From the NCBI GenBank assembly GCA_905479665.1, contig CAJQNM010000146.1:1-25474 (forward strand): 25,474 nucleotides of DNA, written 5' to 3'. Position 1 is the stretch's first letter. Every line of letters begins with the position of its first letter. Below the pieces are notes generated by a model that saw only the letters and a program-made list of their open reading frames with translations, was not told where the DNA came from and ran no database searches. The position numbers and the translations under genes are program-made. The DNA is from an uncultured Saprospiraceae bacterium (GTDB lineage: Bacteria; Bacteroidota; Bacteroidia; Chitinophagales; Saprospiraceae). Positions 1-8,128 of the stretch are shown here, in pieces.

Positions 1-26
1 CTCCATCCAGATCTACCAAACGTACA

Positions 27-223
27 CCTAAGGGGCTGAAGAAAAATAACTTCCCCAATTATACTGGTTCTTTTGAATTTTTACTTCGTTATGAAAAATT
101 CTCGTAGCCCCACTATGCTTATTTTTCATGCCTTGTCCAAATCCCTGCCTGCCTGGATCAGGAGGCAGGCAGGCAAAATAACTTTGTCTAAATGAATAAC
201 TTATGATTCGTCAGCCCCTAAGG
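27..223. repeat. Candidate ~0.2 kb hairpin-rich inverted-repeat element (MITE/REP-like)
   Basis: The ends at 27-43 and 207-223 are imperfect inverted repeats of each other (15 of 17 positions), both built around CCTNAGGGGCTGA. Inside lie further inverted repeats: GAATTTTT/AAAAATTC at 75-82 and 94-101, ATGAAAAAT/ATTTTTCAT at 91-99 and 121-129, and the GC-rich hairpin at 144-173. A -7-like TAACTTTG sits at 179-186, reading toward the next gene. No reading frame of note lies between the ends and I see no convincing target-site duplication. It could be a non-autonomous mobile element, a multi-hairpin terminator for a gene off the left edge, or a structured RNA. Only the repeats are seen; mobility is inference. 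Confidence 0.45.
144..173. repeat. Perfect 11-bp GC-rich inverted repeat (CCTGCCTGCCT hairpin)
   Basis: CCTGCCTGCCT at 144-154 is exactly complementary to AGGCAGGCAGG at 163-173, with an 8-nt loop. Each arm is itself a tetranucleotide-like repeat (CCTG/GCAG). From memory, similar GCCTGCC-type palindromes recur in Bacteroidota intergenic regions, but I could not search. There is no T-run directly after it on either strand, so it is not a textbook intrinsic terminator. Confidence 0.7.
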
Positions 224-266
224 GATGCAAAAGATAAGCTACTCCAATCTTTTTCTACATTTAAAT

Positions 267-722
267 ATGAATCTAAAATCACTTTATAATCCTGAGGTGT
301 ACGCCGAATGCCTCGGTCGTCTCGCTAAAATCACAGCCGAGTCAGCTCCTCAGTGGGGTAAGATGAGTGCTGCGCAGATGTTTGCCCATTGTACGGAGGT
401 GCAACTCGTTACGAATGGCGAGAAGGACTTAAAGAGCCCTCTCCTCATGAAGCTCTTCAAGAGTCGCATCCGAAAAACGGCCTTCGGTGACGTGCCATAT
501 GCGAAAAACTCACCTACGGCTGCCCAATACGTGATCAAGGATGAAAAAGATTTCCAACAGGAAAAAAAGCATCTGCTCACCGCATTGGCTACTTTTCACA
601 ATATGGAGCCTGCAGTGGCAGAGCATATTGCGCATCCTTTCTTTGGAAAAATACCGCTCGATGAGCGAGGTTGGGGCATGTACAAACACTTGAATCACCA
701 TCTGGTGCAGTTTGGTGTATAG
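267..722 (+). CDS. DUF1569 (DinB-like) family protein
   Basis: A 151-residue protein recognised as the DUF1569 family by its opening (LKSLYNPEVYAECLGRL), the QWGKMSAAQMFAHC segment and the closing HPFFGKIPLDERGWG...YKHLNHHLVQFGV. These are the usual landmarks of this DinB-fold family, including the histidines that in DinB-like four-helix proteins can bind a metal. An in-frame ATG at 225 would add 14 residues, but it lies on the edge of the inverted-repeat element and the family normally begins near MNLKSLY, so the ATG at 267 is preferred. The catalytic role of the family is not known; a thiol-transferase-like role is only suggested by fold. The GH2 gene follows after 35 bases and may share its transcript. 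Confidence 0.85.
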   Translation: MNLKSLYNPEVYAECLGRLAKITAESAPQWGKMSAAQMFAHCTEVQLVTNGEKDLKSPLLMKLFKSRIRKTAFGDVPYAKNSPTAAQYVIKDEKDFQQEKKHLLTALATFHNMEPAVAEHIAHPFFGKIPLDERGWGMYKHLNHHLVQFGV

Positions 723-757
723 ATTTTATTTTCTACTCGAAATATCAGAACAAATAA

Positions 758-3511
758 ATGTTGAAATTGAATAGTTCCGCCATCTTCACGATCCTGCTTT
801 GCATACTAAGCACGCTAGTGGGTGCCCAACACATACCCCTCCCTGAGCATCCTGACCCGATTTATGCACGTAGCGACTGGCAGAATCTGAATGGCCAGTG
901 GTCTTTTGCCTTTGATCCAGAAAACGTAGGTGTTCATGAAAATTGGCACGAGGGGACAAAACAACTCAGACAAAAAATCACTGTGCCGTTTCCATGGGGA
1001 TCACCTCTCTCGGGCGTCGAAGATCTCGCGGATATTGGCTGGTATGAACGATCTATTGTCGTCAACCCGGCCTGGCAAGGCAAGCGCGTATTTGTGAAAA
1101 TCGGGGCTAGTGACTGGGAGACGACAGTCTGGCTGGATGGCAAGCAAGTGGGCAGTCATCAAGGAGGGTATATCCCTTTTGAATTCGAGTTGACCGACCT
1201 GATCACACCCGGTAAAAGTCAATCGCTGGTGATCCGTGTCGATGATGCTCGTCGAGATTTTACCCTTTATGGCAAGCAGGGATATGGAAATGCACGAGGC
1301 ATTTGGCAGACCATTTATCTCGAAGCGAGATCTGAAGTATTCCTGGAAAACATTCATTTCTCGCCTAATATTGATGAAGAAAAAGTCGATGCCATTGCCT
1401 ATTTATCAAGTGCTAATGAAAGCGAACACCGGCTTTCCTTAAAAGTCACTACTCCCTCTGGCCCATTGGTGGTTGAAGAAACCGTCCCGCCAAACACGAC
1501 TACATATCGCTTTGACTTTAAGGTGCCCGATCAGCGGTTGTGGACCTTGGATGATCCCTATTTGTATGAAGTGACCGTATCGCTAAATGATGATGCGGTA
1601 TCCAGTTATTTTGGGATGCGCAAAATTTCGGTCACAAATCTGCCCGGCACAGACTACCCTTATGTAGCCTTAAACAACAAACCCATCTATCTGCAACTGG
1701 CACTCGATCAGTCTTATCATCCCGAAGGTTTTTACACATTCCCTACGGATCAATTCATGCAAGAGGAAATAATGCGCAGTAAGAATATAGGCCTCAATGG
1801 AATTCGCACGCACATCAAGGTGGAGGTGCCTCGCAAATTGTATTGGGCTGACAAATTAGGGCTGTTGGTGATGGAAGATCTGCCCAACAGCTGGGGAGAA
1901 CCGGATGAAAAAATGCGCGATGAAGCTACGTATACCTTGAAAGAAATGATCGCACGCGACTACAACCATCCATCCATCTTTTCCTGGTGCGTATTTAATG
2001 AAACATGGGGCCTGCGTACCGAACTCAATGCTGATCAAGGCATGGAGCCAAGCAAGGTTTATCTGCCAGAGACACAAGATTGGGTAGTCTCCATGTACTA
2101 CCTCGCTAAATCCCTGGACCCCACTCGTCTGGTTGAAGATAATTCCATCTGCTGTGGCTTTGGACATACTCGCACCGATCTCAATTCCTGGCATGCATAC
2201 CTGCCGGGATATGAATGGGACTCGTATTTGCAAGACCTGACTGAAAACACCTACCCCGGAAGCACATTTAATTTTGAAGATGGCTTCCAGCAGGAAGGCC
2301 AACCCAATTTTAATTCTGAATGTGGCAATGTATGGGGATATGATGGAAGCACGGGAGATGTCGATTGGAGCTACGACTATCATCGTATGATGAACACTTT
2401 TCGTATGTACCCCAAGGTTGGCGGTTGGCTCTATACCGAACATCACGATGTGATCAATGAGTGGAATGGGTACTGGCGTTTTGATCGCACTGAAAAGGAA
2501 ACAGGTTTTGGAGACATTGTCGAAGGCATGACTCTAAATGACCTACACTCATCTATTTATTTGACTACTGGTAATGAAGTCACCAAACGCGTAGAGGGTG
2601 GCAAGGAAATACAAGTACCATTATTTCTTTCGGTAATGACCGATCAGGAATATGGTGTCGAAATAATTCTGGAGTACGAAATGACACTCTTGAACACGAT
2701 CGGAGAGAAGAAGAATATCACCTCAGGTGAGAAAATACTTCCTTTTGCACCATGGTCACAGAAACAAGTGGGAAAACTCTCGCTTGACATACCGGACGAA
2801 GCTGGCCTGGCAACACTTGCATTGAGTCTCAAGAGTCGTTCCGGTGAAATATTGCAGCATAATTTTGTCCATTATCTAATTACGAGTGAACAGAACAGTT
2901 CGACTGATCTAGTGATCACGCAAAGTCCAGCATCCTTCTCGGATCAATCCTGGGAAAAAAAGCAATGGAATGTCCTGGATGGTAAGAAAGTAAATGGGGC
3001 CGGCCGAGGTTATTTTGAATACGAATTCACTCTTTCTGATACTCAGGCAGAATTTAACAATGGTTACCTACTCATGGAAGTATCGGCCAAAGAGTATTTT
3101 GTTAAGGATCAAGAGCAATACGAAAAGGACCAAGACTTCATGAAGGGCTCAAGAGTTGCCCCAAGCAGCAATCCAAATTCCTACCCGATGACTGATGAGA
3201 AGATGTTTCCATCAGAGATCACAATCTCAGTGAATGGAGAAGAGGTACATAGTGAGGTGCTCCCTGACGATCCTGCTGATCATCGGGGGGTATTGTCTTG
3301 GTTTAATCAGGAAGAGGATCGTACGCTGCATGAGGCCGGTTCGTACGGCTATCTGGTTCGGGTCGCACTGGATGCTGAAGTTCTCACTGCTGTACGTGCT
3401 CAAGGGAAAGCAGTCGTTCGAATTTCAACAACTAGAGATGGTGGACTGGCGGTGTACGGAAAGGATTTCGGGCGATACCCACTAGATCCGTCATTGGTAC
3501 TGAAGCAGTAA
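758..3511 (+). CDS. Secreted glycoside hydrolase family 2 enzyme (beta-galactosidase/beta-glucuronidase type)
   Basis: A 917-residue exported enzyme. Residues 1-23 form a signal peptide ending in VGAQ. A GH2 sugar-binding jelly roll follows (about 35-200; GWYERSI, GYIPFEFELT, NARGIWQTIYLE), then an immunoglobulin-like domain (about 200-295) and the TIM barrel (about 300-600). The acid/base is probably E415 in WCVFNETWG, the asparagine-glutamate pair of clan GH-A. The nucleophile is probably E521 in NSECG, equivalent to the SE[FY]G of the family. A roughly 300-residue C-terminal extension carries additional beta domains. It probably acts in the periplasm or on the surface, removing non-reducing-end sugars. 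Two sulfatases follow, suggesting a sulfated galactan or glucuronan substrate, but the exact linkage cannot be read from sequence. The family call is firm; the substrate is open. Confidence 0.9.
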   Translation: MLKLNSSAIFTILLCILSTLVGAQHIPLPEHPDPIYARSDWQNLNGQWSFAFDPENVGVHENWHEGTKQLRQKITVPFPWGSPLSGVEDLADIGWYERSIVVNPAWQGKRVFVKIGASDWETTVWLDGKQVGSHQGGYIPFEFELTDLITPGKSQSLVIRVDDARRDFTLYGKQGYGNARGIWQTIYLEARSEVFLENIHFSPNIDEEKVDAIAYLSSANESEHRLSLKVTTPSGPLVVEETVPPNTTTYRFDFKVPDQRLWTLDDPYLYEVTVSLNDDAVSSYFGMRKISVTNLPGTDYPYVALNNKPIYLQLALDQSYHPEGFYTFPTDQFMQEEIMRSKNIGLNGIRTHIKVEVPRKLYWADKLGLLVMEDLPNSWGEPDEKMRDEATYTLKEMIARDYNHPSIFSWCVFNETWGLRTELNADQGMEPSKVYLPETQDWVVSMYYLAKSLDPTRLVEDNSICCGFGHTRTDLNSWHAYLPGYEWDSYLQDLTENTYPGSTFNFEDGFQQEGQPNFNSECGNVWGYDGSTGDVDWSYDYHRMMNTFRMYPKVGGWLYTEHHDVINEWNGYWRFDRTEKETGFGDIVEGMTLNDLHSSIYLTTGNEVTKRVEGGKEIQVPLFLSVMTDQEYGVEIILEYEMTLLNTIGEKKNITSGEKILPFAPWSQKQVGKLSLDIPDEAGLATLALSLKSRSGEILQHNFVHYLITSEQNSSTDLVITQSPASFSDQSWEKKQWNVLDGKKVNGAGRGYFEYEFTLSDTQAEFNNGYLLMEVSAKEYFVKDQEQYEKDQDFMKGSRVAPSSNPNSYPMTDEKMFPSEITISVNGEEVHSEVLPDDPADHRGVLSWFNQEEDRTLHEAGSYGYLVRVALDAEVLTAVRAQGKAVVRISTTRDGGLAVYGKDFGRYPLDPSLVLKQ

Positions 3512-3662
3512 GTGAATTAATGAAATAAAAAGGTACCCATGTTTGTCAAATTTTACCAAAATGCGACGGAGTTGGCCTTACATTCGGCGCATAACTCAAG
3601 GCGAATTTGCGTAATGGGAAATAAATATGAATAAATAATATAGTGTGAAATTTCAAGGGTTT

Positions 3663-5102
3663 ATGAGACGAAACACTGGCCTGGTGGTGTTCTTGATTAT
3701 CTCCACTCTTATCCAGCTATCTGCACAGTCCAAGTCAAGCGTTCCAAACATTGTATTAATATTCTGTGATGACTTAGGATATGCTGATCTATCGTGTTAC
3801 GGTTCCATCTGGAATCAGACTCCCGAGATAGACAAGATGGCCGTGGAAGGAATGCGATTTACCGATTTTTATGCCGGGGCTCCCGTTTGCACGCCTTCAC
3901 GTGCTGGATTGATGACAGGTTGCTACGCACGTCGGGTGGACTTGGACTTAGATGCCAGCAATAGATGGGTCCTCTTTCCGAAGGCACGAAAAGGAATCAA
4001 CCCCAGGGAAATTATTTTACCGGAAGTGATGAAGAGTGCTGGATATCAGACAGCCATCATTGGTAAATGGCATCTGGGTGATCAATCCGAATTTTTACCA
4101 ACCAGGCATGGATTTGACTATTGGTTTGGCCTACCTTACTCCAATGATATGGGCATACAACGAGAAGAAGAACATCTATTACCATTGATGCATAATGAAA
4201 AAGTGATCGACTCTCTTGAGCAACGCAGTGATATAGATCAAGCTTCGCTCACGCAAAGGTATACCGAAGAGGCCATTCGCTGGATGAACAGAAGCAGAGA
4301 TCAGCCCTTTTTTATCTATTTAGCCCATACGATGCCTCATAATCCGGTCGCCGCTAGACCGCAATTTTATGAGAATACCAGCAATCCAAAGAAAGGATTT
4401 GGAGCCAGTGTGGCTGAGATTAGTTGGTCAACCGGAGAAATTCTGAGCTATCTAAAGGAAGAAGGCTTGGATACGAATACCTTGGTCATTTTTACCTCCG
4501 ACAATGGAGGCGCTCCACATTGGGGAGCAAGTAACGGTATGCTTAGAGGACGAAAGGGGCAGGTTTATGAGGGAGGGGTCCGTGTACCATCTATTGCTTG
4601 GTGGCCTGGTAGTATTAAGCCAGGTACAACTTGCACAGCACAGGCTTCTGTACTTGATTTTTACCCAACGTTTGCGAAACTAGCCGATGTGCCACTTGAA
4701 GACGGGGTAAAAAGAGATGGTATTGATATTTCTGAGTACCTATTTAATCCTGCTTCAGACCGTGATCCCCGGCCGTATTATTACTGGCATGTGGGCTATC
4801 TGCGAGCTGTCAGATACGGAGACTGGAAGCTCAATCTCTCCGGGCAGCTCGATACAACTGCTCGAAAGAATATATTAAAAAGCACCTATAAAATTGCACA
4901 GTTTGTTGACCAGAGTACGTTGCATCATTTACGCAATGATCCGGGCGAAACAACAGATGTAGCAGATCAATATCCCACCGTGGTAAAACAGCTCATGAAA
5001 TTAGCCCAGGCAGAGAAGGCAGCGCTCGGAGAATTTAATCAGAAGGGTCCTGAAGTTAGAGCAACAATATGGGTTGCATCTCCAAAGACACTCATTGAGT
5101 AG
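3663..5102 (+). CDS. Secreted type I (formylglycine) sulfatase, arylsulfatase A-like
   Basis: A 479-residue sulfatase with a signal peptide (MRRNTGLVVFLIISTLIQLSAQ). The signature CTPSRAGLMTG places the formylglycine cysteine at C76. Other active-site residues of the alkaline-phosphatase fold are visible: metal ligands D36/D37 (CDDLGYAD), K135/H137 (GKWHLGD), H222 (YLAHTMPH), D280/N281 (SDNGG) and K298 (RGRKGQ). Family knowledge: it hydrolyses sulfate esters after cysteine-to-FGly conversion by a maturase, which is not in this window. A GTG at 3645 would add six residues; the ATG at 3663 gives a cleaner signal peptide. It lies 151 bases downstream of the GH2 gene and converges with a second sulfatase, fitting stepwise desulfation and cleavage of a sulfated glycan. 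Confidence 0.93.
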   Translation: MRRNTGLVVFLIISTLIQLSAQSKSSVPNIVLIFCDDLGYADLSCYGSIWNQTPEIDKMAVEGMRFTDFYAGAPVCTPSRAGLMTGCYARRVDLDLDASNRWVLFPKARKGINPREIILPEVMKSAGYQTAIIGKWHLGDQSEFLPTRHGFDYWFGLPYSNDMGIQREEEHLLPLMHNEKVIDSLEQRSDIDQASLTQRYTEEAIRWMNRSRDQPFFIYLAHTMPHNPVAARPQFYENTSNPKKGFGASVAEISWSTGEILSYLKEEGLDTNTLVIFTSDNGGAPHWGASNGMLRGRKGQVYEGGVRVPSIAWWPGSIKPGTTCTAQASVLDFYPTFAKLADVPLEDGVKRDGIDISEYLFNPASDRDPRPYYYWHVGYLRAVRYGDWKLNLSGQLDTTARKNILKSTYKIAQFVDQSTLHHLRNDPGETTDVADQYPTVVKQLMKLAQAEKAALGEFNQKGPEVRATIWVASPKTLIE

Positions 5103-5213
5103 GACAGATCTATACTGGCACGTATTATTTCTCCGTAGAGAATGTAAGAGTAGAAATTGACCTTAGAGTCCCCTTACTATAAAAGAGACCTTGGTCAAAA
5201 GATTGCGGTCAAT

Positions 5214-6731
5214 CTATTTAATATTGCTCCTTCCTATTTTTTTGAAATATTCTAGTTGATCTTTCAAATCTCTGACTTTGTCTGGAAATAGACTGTAAAG
5301 ATTTTTTGTTTCGCCAGGATCAGAATCCAGATCGTAAAGTTGACCCGGCGCCTCGGGATCTGTATCCGGCAGAGCATATGCTCGCATACTCCAAGCGCCT
5401 TCCCGTTCGTAATTATTTCCACCCGATCCCTGATGGTCAAGATATTTCCAATTACCTTTTCTAATTGCCAACTCCAGTTTGATCGTTTGTTGCAAAATGT
5501 GCGGACGGATCATTTCTTTAAGGTTAGGATTCAAGAAGGCCGGCATCATATTGAATCCATCTTCAGCTGCAGTTGGTGGGAGCTCTTGTCCCACCAAATC
5601 GGCACATGTCGGCATTATGTCGGTTAGGCTCAAGAGCTGATCACTGATCGTCCCGGGCTCGATTTTTCCGGGCCAGCGCACTATGAAAGGTGTTCGGTGA
5701 CCTCCTTCCCACTGGTCCCTCTTGACCCCTCTCCAGGGACGTGCTCCATCGTGCTGGTAAGAACTGCGCATGTCGATGACAGATAGTACTTCTGGGCCAT
5801 TATCACTGGCAAAAATGACCACTGTGTTCTCTGCCACTCCCTCCTTCTCTAATTTTTCCAATAATTGTCCCACCACATAGTCCATTTCAAAAATAAAATC
5901 TCCGTGCGGACCGGAGTCTGTCTTCCCTTTGAATTGTTCTGCTGGAAAAGAGGGCAGATGAACCGCCTGCATTGAGTGGAAAAGGAAAAATGGCTGATCG
6001 GGAGTATTGTAGATATGATCCTCAATAAACTTTTTGCTTTTTTCCAAAAAAACCAAGTCTACTTCTTCATGATCAAAATTGCTGGCTACCATCCCAGCGC
6101 GACAATCTCTACTGTAGGGATGCTTGGGTAAGCTGCTCTTGTCTAATATTTTGGTGGGCGGGAGAGGAATCCGATCATTTTCGACGTAGGTATAAATCCA
6201 GTCAGTCGTAGGGCAGGACACAGTGCCAAAAAAATAGTCAAATCCTCGATCAACAGGGCCGTCAGGAATGGCACGTGAATAATCTACACGCTGAACACCT
6301 TTTATGGAATTGTCAGTGATCAAATTTCCTGTGGAATCAAAAAAGGACATGCCCACATGCCATTTACCGACGCATGCAGTTGCATAGCCTCCATTTTTGA
6401 GCATTTGAGGTAACGTAAGTCGATCCTCTTCAATTAAACAAGGACCTTGGACTCCGGCAAATACACTCCGCATACCTGTGCGAAAAGCCATTCGTCCCGT
6501 TAGAATGCTGTAACGTGTGGGGGTACAAACAGTAGATGGACTATGCGCATCGGTGAAGCGCATTCCCTCATTTGCCAGTTGATCTAGATTTGGAGTGGGG
6601 ATTTTCGAGTCGGGATTGTAACAGGCCACATCTCCATAGCCCAGATCGTCTGCAAGGATAAGTAGGATATTGGGTGATTTTTCTGATTGCGCCTTGGATG
6701 TAGAAACTCCGATGCACAACAATAGTAACAT
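5214..6731 (-). CDS. Secreted type I (formylglycine) sulfatase
   Basis: A sulfatase of about 505 residues on the minus strand. The motif CTPTRYSILTGR fits the CxPxRxxxLTG formylglycine signature, with C69 as the modified residue (numbered from the chosen start). Further active-site residues: D28/D29 (ADDLGYGD), K123/H125 (GKWHVG), H258 (MQAVHLPSFP), D310/N311 (SDNGP) and K337 (RGVKRDQWEGG). The ATG at 6731 gives a short signal peptide ending SKAQS. A TTG at 6788 would give a longer leader with a lysine near the N-terminus and is a real alternative. The open frame continues to 6872 but that part does not look coding. It differs clearly in sequence from the sulfatase at 3663, so the two probably attack different sulfate positions. 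A perfect hairpin at 6821-6840 separates it from pnuC upstream. Confidence 0.9.
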   Translation of the reverse strand: MLLLLCIGVSTSKAQSEKSPNILLILADDLGYGDVACYNPDSKIPTPNLDQLANEGMRFTDAHSPSTVCTPTRYSILTGRMAFRTGMRSVFAGVQGPCLIEEDRLTLPQMLKNGGYATACVGKWHVGMSFFDSTGNLITDNSIKGVQRVDYSRAIPDGPVDRGFDYFFGTVSCPTTDWIYTYVENDRIPLPPTKILDKSSLPKHPYSRDCRAGMVASNFDHEEVDLVFLEKSKKFIEDHIYNTPDQPFFLFHSMQAVHLPSFPAEQFKGKTDSGPHGDFIFEMDYVVGQLLEKLEKEGVAENTVVIFASDNGPEVLSVIDMRSSYQHDGARPWRGVKRDQWEGGHRTPFIVRWPGKIEPGTISDQLLSLTDIMPTCADLVGQELPPTAAEDGFNMMPAFLNPNLKEMIRPHILQQTIKLELAIRKGNWKYLDHQGSGGNNYEREGAWSMRAYALPDTDPEAPGQLYDLDSDPGETKNLYSLFPDKVRDLKDQLEYFKKIGRSNIK

Positions 6732-6820
6732 ATGTGCAACTCCAATCCAGGAGTGGTGGGAAATAAAACAAGGAGAGTATTTAATCAAAATAAATTGCAA
6801 TTTGAGCTTGTAAAACTTTG

Positions 6821-6840
6821 GGTAAAATACGCATTTTACC
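6821..6840 (-). other. Perfect 8-bp hairpin after pnuC
   Basis: GGTAAAAT and ATTTTACC flank a 4-base loop, starting three bases after the pnuC stop codon on the minus strand. Only loosely T-rich sequence follows (CAAAGTTTTAC), so it is a weak terminator candidate. It could also be a 3'-end processing structure, or an operator in the leader of the downstream sulfatase. Confidence 0.5.
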
Positions 6841-6843
6841 TGG

Positions 6844-7593
6844 CTACCGGTCACCATTGAGTTTCCAATCACCTAGCGTGATACCGGCATTGAAGAGATA
6901 AAAAATATATTTCACCACGTTGGCCAGGTTGGCCAACATCAGGTTCTTAATTAATTGCACAATGTTGTAGACAATCCAGCTCAGCCAAGTTTCTTCATAT
7001 TTTAGAGCATTTGCAAAATTAGCCCCTAACGAAAGACCAAAGGTGAGGGAAACTACACTAAGAAATCCTAAATCCAGCCGCCCGCCAAATATTTTAGCTC
7101 CTAAAAAAACCAGAGCAAAACCCAGAAGGAGACCAACACCAACGATATAATAATATCTACGATCACGTTTGCGAATACGCTCTCCCTGGGCCCATCGCGC
7201 CACGGCAAAGGTGTGGAGGAAGAAAGTGACTGGATAGGTAATCGCCGCAGATCCGTTGCCAAAAAGAAAATCATTCCATCCAGAATTGATCGTCGTAACG
7301 ACTCCAAAGATATTGCCTAAATTACGTTGCCGACCCACCAGACGAGTAGCAAGCAGTGAAAAAATAGCACCAATGGTCGATAATATTCCAAGTGGATACG
7401 CACCGCGGCCTATATAGCTCAGTAGCTCAGAAAATGGGACCCCAAACTGAATTTCATTTTGAAAGAAAATCGTCTCATGAAAATCTCTCACTACACATAC
7501 TCCGAGCACCAGGACTGCACCGATTAGATCCAGATAGGGAGAGGCTACCAGTTTCCTGAGAAGAGGATTTGCAGGCTGCTTAGAAAGTGACAA
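6844..7593 (-). CDS. pnuC: PnuC-family vitamin transporter (nicotinamide riboside or thiamine)
   Basis: A 249-residue multi-pass membrane protein with about seven hydrophobic segments. The NIFGVVTTINSGWNDFLFGN region and the C-terminal ETWLSWIVYNIVQLIKNLML...IFYLFN segment match the PnuC family, whose members are facilitators that rely on a cytoplasmic kinase to trap nicotinamide riboside (PnuC), thiamine (PnuT) or related vitamins. The start is TTG at 7593: an in-frame TGA lies five codons upstream of it and there is no ATG anywhere in the N-terminal half. It is divergent from the DUF1801 gene. No riboswitch is seen upstream, so the substrate is not settled by local context. A NadR-like kinase and a TPP-riboswitch-controlled TonB receptor lie elsewhere in the window and are plausible partners. 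Confidence 0.8.
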   Translation of the reverse strand: MSLSKQPANPLLRKLVASPYLDLIGAVLVLGVCVVRDFHETIFFQNEIQFGVPFSELLSYIGRGAYPLGILSTIGAIFSLLATRLVGRQRNLGNIFGVVTTINSGWNDFLFGNGSAAITYPVTFFLHTFAVARWAQGERIRKRDRRYYYIVGVGLLLGFALVFLGAKIFGGRLDLGFLSVVSLTFGLSLGANFANALKYEETWLSWIVYNIVQLIKNLMLANLANVVKYIFYLFNAGITLGDWKLNGDR

Positions 7594-7684
7594 ATTCGGA
7601 ATTCTTGATCAGTGATCTAAGATATCAACTCATGACGATCTTTTGTCTAAAAGCAATATCTTCCGAGGTGAACAAGAAACTCAC

Positions 7685-8113
7685 ATGGCCAAAGCAAAAC
7701 TAAAGACGCGAGAAAACCAGCAAAGTGTCGCTGCATTTCTCAATGGTATCGAACCAGCTGAGCGGCGCAAGGATGCAAAGAAGGTTTTGGCAATGATGAA
7801 GAAGCTTACAGGCACAAAGCCTAAAATGTGGGGAGATACCATGATCGGTTTTGGCAAGTACCACTATAAATACGACTCTGGACGAGAGGGTGAAATGCTG
7901 AAAATCGGATTCTCACCACGGAAGACTGCGCTCAGCCTGTACATCATGACTGGCTTTGAAAAACACGTTGAGTTGATGAAAAAGCTTGGAAAATACAAGA
8001 CCGGTAAATCATGCTTGTACATCAAAAAACTCAGTGATGTGGATGAAGAAGTGCTGCAAGAGATTGCTCAGGATTCCTGGGATGCTATGAACAAAAAATA
8101 TGGGACACATTAA
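7685..8113 (+). CDS. DUF1801 family protein
   Basis: A 142-residue lysine-rich cytosolic protein. KPKMWGDTMIGFGKYHYKYDSGREG followed by LKIGFSPRKTALSLYIMTGF and GKSCLYIKKLSDVD is the characteristic order of the DUF1801 family (YdhG-like fold, distantly related to CyaY/frataxin-like folds). The function is unknown. The ATG at 7685 is chosen over a TTG at 7643 because family members begin near AKAKLKT. The acyltransferase gene starts 15 bases after its stop, so the two are probably co-transcribed. Confidence 0.85.
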   Translation: MAKAKLKTRENQQSVAAFLNGIEPAERRKDAKKVLAMMKKLTGTKPKMWGDTMIGFGKYHYKYDSGREGEMLKIGFSPRKTALSLYIMTGFEKHVELMKKLGKYKTGKSCLYIKKLSDVDEEVLQEIAQDSWDAMNKKYGTH

Positions 8114-8128
8114 GGATCGATCGGGTAG

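Noticed and set aside
1..36. Possible 3' end of a coding gene at the left edge
   Set aside because: All three plus frames are open for only a short stretch; with so few codons no frame can be preferred or named.
1856..2446. 196-residue minus-strand ORF
   Set aside because: It lies entirely opposite the GH2 catalytic barrel, which has intact active-site motifs, and shows no recognisable family.
5156..5213. ATTGACC/GGTCAAT inverted repeat between the convergent sulfatases, possible terminator
   Set aside because: The arms are only seven bases with a 44-base gap and no T-run; too weak to call.
6732..6872. N-terminal extension of the second sulfatase
   Set aside because: The extra residues do not resemble a signal peptide or domain, and include the hairpin and the pnuC 3' end. 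A start at 6731 (or TTG 6788) is more likely.
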